From JBECKS01 sp040235395 (GTDB lineage Bacteria; Pseudomonadota; Gammaproteobacteria; Pseudomonadales; JBECKS01): DNA of 16,764 nucleotides. Shown piece by piece: positions 8,403 through 14,997 of the stretch. The position numbers and the translations under genes were made by a program. Location of the stretch: contig JBECKS010000155.1 of the NCBI GenBank assembly GCA_040235395.1, forward strand, positions 1-16,764. The letters run 5' to 3'. How positions within the stretch are numbered: position 1 is the stretch's first letter; each line of letters opens with the position of its first letter. The notes under the pieces are model-generated. The model saw nothing but the letters and a program-made list of their open reading frames with translations. It was not told the origin of the DNA and did no database searches.

Positions 8403-8763
8403 CGGGCTTCTTGTTTGGCTCAAGATCAAAGTCGAGTTCCTTCTCAGTACTTTCATCTAGATTTTCCATATCAAACTCACGACTCACTGCATAACGATGA
8501 GTAATGATTTCGCTTTCCAGTAAATCAGGAATCTCACTCAGGAACTTTGCCATATGCGTAGTCGAGAAATGTAAATTCACGGCTTCAATCGATTCCCATT
8601 CCTGAAACAGCATCACCACGTTAGGTCGGCTCATGCTGATGAAATAATCGTAAGAAATACAACCAGGTTCCTTCAGCGTATGTTCAACCATCTCTGACAT
8701 GAGTTTTTTTGCACGATCAAGATGCTCAGGACGAATAACGAATTTACCGTGAGAAACAATCAT
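8389..8763 (-). CDS. ABM-fold (antibiotic biosynthesis monooxygenase / YgiN-like) protein with acidic tail
   Basis: This is a small 124-residue cytoplasmic protein with a dimeric ferredoxin-like ABM fold. Residues 1-95 carry the family pattern: an opening strand IVSHGKFVIRPEH, a helix with KKLMSEMVEHTLKEPGCISYDY, the strand and motif MLFQEWESIEAVNLHFSTTHM (W56, H65, H70) and a closing helix FLSEIPDLLES. Such proteins include quinol monooxygenases and many members of unknown function. After residue 96 there is an unusual acidic extension (about 28 residues, ten Asp or Glu). The gene overlaps the convergent symporter by 14 nt, and the tail is the overlapping part. No clear SD precedes ATG 8763. 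It is divergent from the alcohol dehydrogenase across 217 bp. Function beyond the fold is unknown. Confidence 0.78.
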   Translation of the reverse strand: MIVSHGKFVIRPEHLDRAKKLMSEMVEHTLKEPGCISYDYFISMSRPNVVMLFQEWESIEAVNLHFSTTHMAKFLSEIPDLLESEIITHRYAVSREFDMENLDESTEKELDFDLEPNKKPVILH

Positions 8764-8861
8764 AATATTTTCAGCAAAGTGGTGAATGAATAAATAAAGC
8801 TTTCAAGGAACATTCTAACGAACTCCCTTGCTGATATCCACGGCAAAACCGAAGCAGCAGC

Positions 8862-8878
8862 GCGACAGTTCATGTCGC
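8862..8878. repeat. 6-bp GC-rich inverted repeat in the divergent intergenic region
   Basis: GCGACA (8862-8867) and TGTCGC (8873-8878) are perfect reverse complements around GTTCA. There is no following T-tract, so it is unlikely to be a terminator. It lies about 100 bp from the start codons of both flanking divergent genes, where an operator could sit. Apart from this and the TTTATAC repeats I see nothing else structured in 8764-8980; a TTGACT at 8887-8892 lacks a well-placed -10 box. Confidence 0.35.
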
Positions 8879-8902
8879 CCATTCCCTTGACTTGAATTGC
8901 GG

Positions 8903-8954
8903 TTTATACGAATGTAAGCGCCTCATTTAATTCATCTTTATACCTTTTTATACC
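8903..8954 (+). repeat. Three TTTATAC repeats upstream of the alcohol dehydrogenase
   Basis: TTTATAC occurs at 8903-8909 (followed by G) and as TTTATACC at 8937-8944 and 8947-8954. The last two copies are exactly 10 bp apart, one helical turn, and end 26 bp before the ATG at 8981. TATACC in the last copy could also serve as a -10 box (with a poor -35, TTTAAT at 8926, 17-bp spacer). The repeats may be operator half-sites or may reflect overlapping -10-like sequences. Confidence 0.4.
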
Positions 8955-8980
8955 TAGATGCACGCAAACAGGAGAGCGCT

Positions 8981-10075
8981 ATGAAAGCAGTAGTGGTGGA
9001 AAAGCTAAATGAATACTCAGTACAGGACGTGGTGATTGATCCACCTAAAGCAGGCGAAGTGCGGGTTAAGATCAAGGCCGCTGGCGTGTGCCACTCTGAC
9101 TTGTCGGTGATTAACGGCACCATTCCACTGGCTAATTTCGGCGCGATAGTCTTGGGTCATGAGGGCGCAGGCATCGTTGCTGAGCTCGGTGAAGGCGTTA
9201 AGGGTCTGGAAGTGGGCGACCACGTGGCGCTTTCTTGGGTCTACATGTGTGGTGACTGTTATTTCTGTGACCGTGATGAGCATCACCTTTGCCAGAAAGC
9301 TGATCGAACCCTGGGCAAGATGCTTGATGGCACTGCACGCGTACATCGCACCACTGGTGAAGACCTGAATACCATGATGATGACAGGCTGCATGGCCGAA
9401 GAATCCATCGTACCTGCAGCTAACTGCGTCAAAATCGATAAAGATATTCCCTTTACTGTGGCGGCCTTTGTAGGCTGCGGGGTGATGACGGGCGTAGGTG
9501 CTGCTACCAAGACAGCGCAGGTAAAACCCGGCTCTACAGCCGCTGTGATAGGTTGTGGTGGTATCGGCCTGTCAGTGATTCAGGGTGCCAGGATTGCTGG
9601 TGCCAAAGTCGTGGTGGCCGTAGACCAGATGCAGAGCAAGCTCGATATGGCACTGAAATTCGGTGCTACCCATGCCTTCCTTGCCGATGAAGCGCCCGAC
9701 AAAATCAAGGCACTTACCAAGGGCATTGGAGTGGATTATGGTTTCGAAGCCGTGGGCATTCCCCAAACCGTAAAGGTACTTGATCAGGTGACTCGACGTG
9801 GTGGCACGGCAACCGTAGTGGGCGTTGGCAGTTTAACCAAGACATTAGAGTTTAACGCCTTCAGTTTTTCCATGATGGGGAAAACCTACAAAGGTTGTTT
9901 TTACGGTAGCGCTTATCCCAAAGTGGATTTCCCAAGCTTACTTACCTTTTACAAGAACGGTTCACTTGATCTCGATAACATGATTTCCAAACTTTATAGC
10001 ATTGACCAGATCAAGGAAGCTTTTGCTGATATGGAAGGTGGTTCCAATGCGCGGGGCATCATTGTCTTTGATTAA
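8981..10075 (+). CDS. Zinc-dependent alcohol dehydrogenase (MDR superfamily)
   Basis: This 364-residue medium-chain dehydrogenase oxidises or reduces an alcohol/aldehyde pair with NAD(H). Catalytic zinc ligands are C37 (GVCHSD), H60 with E61 (GHEGAG) and C166 (FVGCGVMTGVGA). The structural zinc lobe has four cysteines at C90, C93, C96 and C104 with the 3-3-8 spacing of class III-like enzymes. The Rossmann motif GCGGIG is at 191-196, and D215 at the end of the second strand favours NAD over NADP. The start ATG 8981 has AGGAG 6-7 nt upstream. The stop overlaps the convergent acpH stop by 4 nt. Codon use differs from neighbours: 24 of 40 codons (residues 21-60) end in G or C, against 13 of 40 in the start of acpH. 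Substrate unknown. Confidence 0.93.
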   Translation: MKAVVVEKLNEYSVQDVVIDPPKAGEVRVKIKAAGVCHSDLSVINGTIPLANFGAIVLGHEGAGIVAELGEGVKGLEVGDHVALSWVYMCGDCYFCDRDEHHLCQKADRTLGKMLDGTARVHRTTGEDLNTMMMTGCMAEESIVPAANCVKIDKDIPFTVAAFVGCGVMTGVGAATKTAQVKPGSTAAVIGCGGIGLSVIQGARIAGAKVVVAVDQMQSKLDMALKFGATHAFLADEAPDKIKALTKGIGVDYGFEAVGIPQTVKVLDQVTRRGGTATVVGVGSLTKTLEFNAFSFSMMGKTYKGCFYGSAYPKVDFPSLLTFYKNGSLDLDNMISKLYSIDQIKEAFADMEGGSNARGIIVFD

Positions 10076-10668
10076 AAATGTTTTTGATTAATCGCTAGTA
10101 GTTCTTCGTGCTGAAGAAGTTCAGTGATGAATGTCATACAGATTTCTTCAAGCTCTGAATAATGTGTTGATAAATCCTCGAAGGCTTCATTAATGCGATT
10201 CTGTTTAGGAAAACGTCGATGAATGCCTTCAAACACTTCAGCAATAAAATCCAGATGCTGATAATTGGTTAACCACGCATAGTCTTCCATGCGTGTAAGC
10301 ACGAACCTTGCTTTTTGATTAAAACTTTCCTGATTGTTTTTAAGAATAGCTAAGCGCGATTGCGCAAAGTCATGATGCCTTTCCCGAGAAAAAACCTGCC
10401 AGTGCTTTGCAAGAAAATGATCACAAGCCAAATCAAAGGTAATGCCTGCATAACGGCGATGAGAAAATGCCAGTTTGTTTTTATTTAACACGGAAATAAT
10501 TCTTTCATCAGCAAGGGCATCAATTTTTCGATGCATTTTTATGCCCTGTAAAACACCTGTATCAAAAGTTTCTTCGTCCAGTTTTCCCTTAATAAAATCG
10601 CCGAGATAATTTCCAACAATACTGTCTTCTTCGTTTCCCGCGAGAAATAAATGGCCTAAGTAATTCAT
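10072..10668 (-). CDS. acpH: Acyl carrier protein phosphodiesterase
   Basis: AcpH (YajB) removes the 4'-phosphopantetheine arm from acyl carrier protein in the cytoplasm. The 198-residue protein matches the family: the N-terminus MNYLGHLFLA, GNYLGDFIKG with D24, GIKMHRKID (43-50), the region around RRYAGITFDL and DHFLAKHW (83-90), then a helical C-terminal half including MDFIAEV-like YQHLDFIAEVFEGIHRRFP. Length is close to E. coli AcpH. Its ATG (10666-10668) overlaps the stop of the small DUF1289 gene as ATGA, so translation is probably coupled. It ends in a 4-nt tail-to-tail overlap with the alcohol dehydrogenase, and no terminator is visible between them. It is the last gene of the comF-srkA-DUF1289-acpH run. 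Confidence 0.92.
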   Translation of the reverse strand: MNYLGHLFLAGNEEDSIVGNYLGDFIKGKLDEETFDTGVLQGIKMHRKIDALADERIISVLNKNKLAFSHRRYAGITFDLACDHFLAKHWQVFSRERHHDFAQSRLAILKNNQESFNQKARFVLTRMEDYAWLTNYQHLDFIAEVFEGIHRRFPKQNRINEAFEDLSTHYSELEEICMTFITELLQHEELLAINQKHF

Positions 10669-10841
10669 TGTGCTGCGCGTTCCTTGCAGCGTTGAAGAAT
10701 GGCTTCGCGTTCTTCTTTACTTGCTTTCGACCATTGCAGAATTTCATCCAGACTTCGCTTGCAGCCCACACAGATATCCTTGTCATCAAGGCAGCAACGA
10801 TTCACACAAGGAGAAGCTGGCAATACTGATTCGGTTTCCAT
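10665..10841 (-). CDS. Small cysteine-rich DUF1289 family protein
   Basis: This 58-residue gene reads METESVLPASPCVNRC at its start and ends KERAAQ, from ATG 10841-10839 to TGA 10667-10665. It has the DUF1289 pattern: SPCVNRCCLDDKDICVGCKR followed by LDEILQWSKASKEE and a short basic helix. The cysteines at residues 12, 16, 17, 24 and 27 suggest a small metal- or cluster-binding site, which is inference; the function of the family is not established. It lies 6 nt after srkA, and its stop overlaps the acpH start (ATGA). It is easily missed because it is under 60 residues and a longer but meaningless frame overlaps it on the same strand. Confidence 0.88.
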   Translation of the reverse strand: METESVLPASPCVNRCCLDDKDICVGCKRSLDEILQWSKASKEEREAILQRCKERAAQ

Positions 10842-10847
10842 GCTCGA

Positions 10848-11849
10848 TTAAATATCCAGAAGGTTGGTATTGATTAAAGGAATCTGGTCCTGTAATTCCC
10901 TTAAGTGCTGTTGCCAGTAAGAACGTGTGTCAAACCAGGGAAAGTTTTTCGGAAAGGCAGGATCATCCCAGCGTTTAGCTAGCCATGCAGAATAATGAAT
11001 CAAACGCATAGTGCGTAAACTTTCCAGTAAGCCTATTTGTCTCACATCAAAATCACAAAACTGTCGATAGCCTTTAAGAATGGCATTTAATTGCTTCGCC
11101 TGCTCATAGGCATCACCTGATAACATCATCCACACATCCTGCATGGCAGGCGCATTGATGCAATCATCCAGATCCACAATGTGTCCGCCATGTTCTTCCT
11201 GCCAGAGAATATTACCCAAATGCCAGTCACCATGGCATTTAATTAATTGGTAGTCATTGAAGTTGTTGCAACGCTTTTCTATCTGTTCCAGAAGTTGTGA
11301 AAAAATATTTTCGTAGGTGTCGATTAAATCATCAGGAATAAAATAATTATCCAGAAGAAAATTTTTGGGCTCGTGCAGCATGCGTTCCATGGAAAGGGTA
11401 TCGCGAAATTGAAATGTTTTTCCGCCACCACTTTGATGAATTCTGCCAAGTAAGGCACCTAGTCGTTCAAGTTGTTCAAGATTGCCTGGCTCTGGCGCGT
11501 ATCCACCTTTGCGCGGAAAAAGCGCAAACAGAAAGCCTGAATAGTCAAAAAGCGTTTCATCATTGAGATTTTTTAATGGCGCCACCACTGGAATTTCCTG
11601 CGCCTGCAGTTGCAAGGAAAATTCATGTTCTTCAAGAATCTGCTCCTTACTCCAGCGTTCAGGTCGATAGAATTTAGCAATGATGAATGGGTCAGCGCTT
11701 AATTCATTTGGCTCAAGACCAATCTGGTAAACGCGGTTCTCATAAGAATTCAGGGAAAGCAGATGGGCATTTACCCAGAAGCCTTGGGATTCCACTGCAT
11801 TCAGAATGGTGTCAGGATCCAGGGTTTCATAGTTTTTATTTAGTGACAT
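10848..11849 (-). CDS. srkA: Stress response kinase A (YihE/RdoA family)
   Basis: SrkA is a cytoplasmic Ser/Thr protein kinase of the aminoglycoside phosphotransferase/choline kinase-like fold, linked in E. coli to envelope and oxidative stress survival. The product (333 residues from ATG 11849) matches E. coli SrkA closely: LNSYENRVYQ, KFYRPERWSKEQILEEHEF, the catalytic loop HGDWHLGNILW (about 206-216), the metal-binding VDLDD (about 225-229) and AKRWDDPAFPKNFPWF near the end. An upstream in-frame TTG at 11882 would add 11 residues that do not resemble the family; the ATG gives the usual N-terminus (ETLDPDTIL near residue 8-16). The SD is weak for either start. It lies 42 nt after comF and 6 nt before the DUF1289 gene, so cotranscription is likely. 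Confidence 0.93.
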   Translation of the reverse strand: MSLNKNYETLDPDTILNAVESQGFWVNAHLLSLNSYENRVYQIGLEPNELSADPFIIAKFYRPERWSKEQILEEHEFSLQLQAQEIPVVAPLKNLNDETLFDYSGFLFALFPRKGGYAPEPGNLEQLERLGALLGRIHQSGGGKTFQFRDTLSMERMLHEPKNFLLDNYFIPDDLIDTYENIFSQLLEQIEKRCNNFNDYQLIKCHGDWHLGNILWQEEHGGHIVDLDDCINAPAMQDVWMMLSGDAYEQAKQLNAILKGYRQFCDFDVRQIGLLESLRTMRLIHYSAWLAKRWDDPAFPKNFPWFDTRSYWQQHLRELQDQIPLINTNLLDI

Positions 11850-11891
11850 GCAAAGGCTTCGTTTGATGGAACATAACAACAAGCCTGTACT

Positions 11892-12662
11892 TTAATGAAA
11901 TTTCGGGGTGCGCGCCAAGCTCCAGAAATCAATTCGTTCTACGCCTGCTTTTTTTAATACCCGTGCAACACTTTCTAGGGTGGCACCCGTGGTGATCACA
12001 TCATCAAACAGGGCAATGTGTTTTATTCCCTCTGGCAATGGCTTCGCTAGCGCAAAAGCCTGCTTCACATTCTGTTTACGTTTTCTGATATCAAGCGCAC
12101 GTTGAGAAGGCGTGCGTTTAACACGCTTCAGATAGCCATCGCTCACAGCAATGTGCATCTGCTTACCGATGTAATGACTTAAGAGATGAGCCTGATTAAA
12201 ACCCCGTGTAAAGGCTCTGTCAGGGTGCAGTGGAACCGGCAGAATCAGCTCGGGTAAGTTGTCTGCTTGTTGATATTGCTCAGCGCAATAGTCACTGAAA
12301 TAACTACAAAGTGCTTTCACCACGTGAAAGCGCTGGTGAAATTTAATCTCACTAACCAGATCAGGCACGGGGAATTCATACAGCAAGGGGCTTAAACAAC
12401 GCTCTTGAATCGGGCTTGAGGTCAGGCAGGTGCCACAACGATGGATGCCGCTACCTTGGTGAGCTGGAAGCTCCAAACCACATTGAAAGCAGGGCTGCTG
12501 CGCCCGAGGTAGAGCATCAGAGCAGTAGCGGCAGAACAGCGAGTTTTCTTCAGCGCTAAGACTCTGTTCGCAAAGCGCACAGCGAGAAGGGCGAGAAATC
12601 CAGTCTATTAAAGTTGTAAACCAAATCTTTGATTTTTGGTTGACAGGATTCTCTGTGAACAT
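11892..12662 (-). CDS. comF: ComF family protein (zinc ribbons plus phosphoribosyltransferase domain)
   Basis: This 256-residue ComF/GntX-type protein is associated with natural transformation and DNA uptake in other bacteria, though its biochemical role is not settled. The N-terminal third has two four-cysteine sets, C28/C31/C44/C47 and C58/C61/C76/C79, as in a double zinc ribbon. The rest is a type I phosphoribosyltransferase fold: ILPVPLHPDRAFTRGFNQA (about 140-158), RTPSQRALDIRKRKQNV (about 183-199) and the PRPP loop FDDVITTGAT (219-228). SD AGAAGG (12671-12676) lies 8 nt before ATG 12662. It is the first gene of a minus-strand run with srkA, DUF1289 and acpH. It is divergent from bioB as in pseudomonads, and its first codons contain the candidate BirA operator. 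Together with type IV pilus genes it hints at competence (inference). Confidence 0.92.
   Translation of the reverse strand: MFTENPVNQKSKIWFTTLIDWISRPSRCALCEQSLSAEENSLFCRYCSDALPRAQQPCFQCGLELPAHQGSGIHRCGTCLTSSPIQERCLSPLLYEFPVPDLVSEIKFHQRFHVVKALCSYFSDYCAEQYQQADNLPELILPVPLHPDRAFTRGFNQAHLLSHYIGKQMHIAVSDGYLKRVKRTPSQRALDIRKRKQNVKQAFALAKPLPEGIKHIALFDDVITTGATLESVARVLKKAGVERIDFWSLARTPKFH
12614..12646. promoter_or_regulatory. Candidate BirA (biotin repressor) operator
   Basis: TTGTAAACC (12614-12622), a 15-bp spacer, then GGTTGACAG (12638-12646). The left half is a perfect match to the BirA half-site known from E. coli and other bacteria (TTGTAAACC...GGTTTACAA); the right half matches 7 of 9. Overall the site matches at 16 of 18 half-site positions. 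It lies about 90 bp before bioB, the expected target, and overlaps the -35 box of the best bioB promoter. It is inside codons near the N-terminus of comF. This requires a BirA with a DNA-binding domain in the organism, which cannot be seen here. Confidence 0.75.
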
Positions 12663-12667
12663 ACCAT
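12640..12667 (+). promoter_or_regulatory. Candidate sigma70 promoter for the biotin operon
   Basis: A consensus -35 TTGACA (12640-12645) is followed by a 16-bp spacer and TACCAT (12662-12667), matching four of six -10 positions. The -35 lies in the right half of the BirA operator, so repressor binding would block RNA polymerase. The start would be near 12674, giving a leader of about 60 nt before bioB. The leader contains a short inverted repeat, CAGTC (12681-12685) and GACTG (12692-12696). Confidence 0.5.
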
Positions 12668-12734
12668 TAGCCTTCTAAAACAGTCTTAAGCGACTGAAAT
12701 ATAAGCAACTTTTAAATTCGGAAATAGGTGCAGA

Positions 12735-13793
12735 ATGATGTCAGATTCAACACTTCGCCACGATTGGCAACTCAGTGAAATCCGTGAACTCTACCAGATG
12801 CCTTTTATGGACCTGCTCTTCAAAGCGCACAGCCTGCATCGCGAGTTCCAGCCAAAGAATCAGGTGCAAATCAGCACCCTCATGAGCATCAAGACAGGCG
12901 CCTGCCCAGAGGACTGCAAATACTGCTCCCAGAGCGGCCATCACAATACCGAGCTTGAGAAAGAGAAGTTTCTCGAAGTGCAGAAAGTGCTCGACGACGC
13001 TGCCAAGGCAAAATCAGCAGGTGCTTCCCGTTTCTGCATGGGCGCAGCCTGGCGTTCACCTACTGAAAAAGACTGGCCACAAGTGCTGGAAATGGTGAAA
13101 GGCGTTAAAGCCCTCGGCATGGAAACCTGTATGACCTTGGGCATGCTCAATGAAAAACAGGCGGGCGACCTGGCAGAAGCTGGCCTCGATTACTACAACC
13201 ACAATCTCGATACGTCTAAGGCTTATTACAAGGAAATCATCACCACTCGTCATTATCAGGATCGTTTGGATACTTTGGAAAACGTTCGCGACGCCGGTAT
13301 GAAAGTTTGCTGTGGTGGCATCATTGGTATGGGCGAAAGTCAGGATGATCGCATTGGTTTATTAATGGAACTGGCAAACCTGCCTCAGCATCCAGAAAGC
13401 GTTCCCATTAACATGCTTGTCAAAATAAAAGGCACGCCACTGGAAAATACTGAAGAGCTCGATGAATTCGATTTCATTCGCACTATCGCGGTTGCACGTA
13501 TCATCATGCCCAAGTCTTTTGTGCGTTTATCTGCAGGCAGGGAAAGCATGAGCGAGCAAACACAGGCGCTGTGTTATTTCGCCGGTGCTAATTCCATTTT
13601 CTACGGCGAAAAACTTCTTACCACGGCAAATGCTAACGCCAATGCCGACATGGCATTGCTTGCCAAGCTTGGTATTAAACCCATGGCAGTTGAAGTGGAA
13701 CAGGCTGATGAACAACTGGAAGATAGTATTCTTCACAACATTGTTGCCGAAAAAGAAAATCATCTTTATTACGACGCCACCAAAAAAGCCTGA
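12735..13793 (+). CDS. bioB: Biotin synthase
   Basis: This radical SAM enzyme inserts sulfur into dethiobiotin to form biotin, the last step of the pathway. The 352-residue product has the radical-SAM [4Fe-4S] motif C57-x3-C61-x2-C64 (CPEDCKYC) and the ligands of the sacrificial [2Fe-2S] cluster at C101, C132, C192 and R264, each exactly four residues later than in E. coli BioB. Two adjacent ATG codons occur (12735 and 12738), and AGGTG (12726-12730) is 4 or 7 nt upstream, so initiation at 12738 is also plausible. Codon use changes along the gene: 28 of 40 codons for residues 53-92 end in G or C, but only 13 of 39 at the C-terminus. Near residues 296-304 there is a small alternating Ala-Asn stretch (TTANANANAD). 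It is the first gene of the bio operon. Confidence 0.97.
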   Translation: MMSDSTLRHDWQLSEIRELYQMPFMDLLFKAHSLHREFQPKNQVQISTLMSIKTGACPEDCKYCSQSGHHNTELEKEKFLEVQKVLDDAAKAKSAGASRFCMGAAWRSPTEKDWPQVLEMVKGVKALGMETCMTLGMLNEKQAGDLAEAGLDYYNHNLDTSKAYYKEIITTRHYQDRLDTLENVRDAGMKVCCGGIIGMGESQDDRIGLLMELANLPQHPESVPINMLVKIKGTPLENTEELDEFDFIRTIAVARIIMPKSFVRLSAGRESMSEQTQALCYFAGANSIFYGEKLLTTANANANADMALLAKLGIKPMAVEVEQADEQLEDSILHNIVAEKENHLYYDATKKA

Positions 13794-13806
13794 GTAAACT
13801 TTTTTT

Positions 13807-14997
13807 ATGAGTTTTGAAACTCAGATTAATCAGCGCTTGCAAGAGCGACAAAGCAATCAGCTTTATCGCCAGCGAAAATATTTTGAAGATGCCCAGCAAG
13901 CAAAGTTAAACCTGCTTTCCGAAAAAAAGCAGGTGATTAATTTTTGCAGCAATGATTATCTCGGCCTTGCCAGCCACCCTAAACTTTCTGAAACACTTCA
14001 ACAAGCAGCTAAACAATATGGTGTTGGCAGTGGAGCTTCACATTTAGTGATTGGTCATCACAAGGAACATCATCTGCTAGAAAATGAACTTGCAGAATTT
14101 CTTGGTGTAGAGCGGGCACTGGTGTTTGGTAGTGGTTATGCCGCCAACATGGGGGTGCTTACCACACTGCTTGAAAAAAACGATGCCGTATTCCACGATA
14201 AACTGAATCATGCTTCTTTACTTGATGGTGGTTTGTATAGTGGTGCCCGTTTTCAGCGTTATCTGCACAACAACATGGAAAGTCTTGAACAGAAATTACA
14301 GGCAAGTGATGCTGAAAACTTATTAATCGTCAGCGATGCGGTTTTCAGTATGGATGGCGATTGCGCTGACATCAAAGCATTAAATGAAATTTCAAAACAA
14401 TACCAGGCGTGGTTAATGCTAGATGATGCCCACGGTTTTGGTGTGCTAGGTAAAGATGGTCGTGGCACAGTGAGTGAGCAGGGCGTGAACCAAAAAGATA
14501 TTCCTGTTTACATGGCAACTTTTGGCAAGGCGCTTGGTTGCAGCGGAGCTTTTGTTGCGGGTGATGAATCACTTATTGAATATTTGATTCAATTCTGTCG
14601 CCACTACATTTATACAACAGCCATGCCTCCAGCGATGGCAGCATGTGTTCGTCAGGCATTAAAACTGGTGCAAGAAGAAAATTGGCGACGTGAACATTTA
14701 AAAAGCCTGATTGTTTTTTTCAGAAAAGAAGCTGAGCTGCTTGGTCTGGATCTCATGCCATCCACCACGGCCATTCAGCCCTTGGTCTTAGGTAGTGCAG
14801 AAAAAGCATTACAGTGGTCGCAAACCTTACTTGAAAATAATTTATTGGTGAGTGCCATTCGTCCGCCCACAGTGCCACAAAATACCGCGCGCTTACGCAT
14901 TACCTTAAGCGCCGGTCATCAACAAAGTGATGTTGAACTTTTGTTGGAAGTACTTGCGCAGCTAAAGAGAGGTAAAAAGAAAGGTGAGGGCGCATGA
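13807..14997 (+). CDS. bioF: 8-amino-7-oxononanoate synthase
   Basis: This PLP enzyme condenses pimeloyl-ACP (or -CoA) with L-alanine to 8-amino-7-oxononanoate (KAPA), the first committed ring-building step of biotin synthesis. The 396-residue product shows the alpha-oxoamine synthase signatures: FCSNDYLGLASHP (about 46-58), GSGASHLVIGHH (74-85), H135 in HDKLNHASLLDG for stacking on PLP, LDDAHGFGVLG (205-215) with the PLP-contacting Asp and His, and the Schiff-base lysine K241 in TFGKALG. It starts 13 nt after bioB. There is no strong SD, only AT-rich sequence (TTTTTTT before ATG), so translation may rely on coupling. Its end overlaps bioH by 4 nt (ATGA). Confidence 0.97.
   Translation: MSFETQINQRLQERQSNQLYRQRKYFEDAQQAKLNLLSEKKQVINFCSNDYLGLASHPKLSETLQQAAKQYGVGSGASHLVIGHHKEHHLLENELAEFLGVERALVFGSGYAANMGVLTTLLEKNDAVFHDKLNHASLLDGGLYSGARFQRYLHNNMESLEQKLQASDAENLLIVSDAVFSMDGDCADIKALNEISKQYQAWLMLDDAHGFGVLGKDGRGTVSEQGVNQKDIPVYMATFGKALGCSGAFVAGDESLIEYLIQFCRHYIYTTAMPPAMAACVRQALKLVQEENWRREHLKSLIVFFRKEAELLGLDLMPSTTAIQPLVLGSAEKALQWSQTLLENNLLVSAIRPPTVPQNTARLRITLSAGHQQSDVELLLEVLAQLKRGKKKGEGA

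Noticed and set aside
8887..8915. TTGACT as -35 of an adh promoter or a MerR-type promoter with a long spacer
   Set aside because: No good -10 at 16-19 bp and no dyad symmetry between the boxes; too weak to list as a promoter.
10102..10118. TTCTTC-GTGCT-GAAGAA inverted repeat near the acpH 3' end, a possible terminator for the alcohol dehydrogenase
   Set aside because: Only a 6-bp stem, no T-tract in the adh direction, and entirely inside acpH coding sequence; it probably reflects codon content.
10589..10789. A 66-residue minus-strand frame overlapping the DUF1289 gene
   Set aside because: No family resemblance, and it overlaps both acpH and the DUF1289 frame; the DUF1289 frame has the recognisable cysteine motif and fits between its neighbours.
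12663..12734. A minus-strand promoter for comF (TATATT-like -10 around 12698-12705)
   Set aside because: The matching -35 is poor (TATTTC), so although a comF promoter must lie here I cannot place it with confidence.
13627..13650. Alternating Ala-Asn codons in bioB as a microsatellite or insertion
   Set aside because: Very short; the region is variable in BioB proteins just after LLTTAN, so it is ordinary loop variation.
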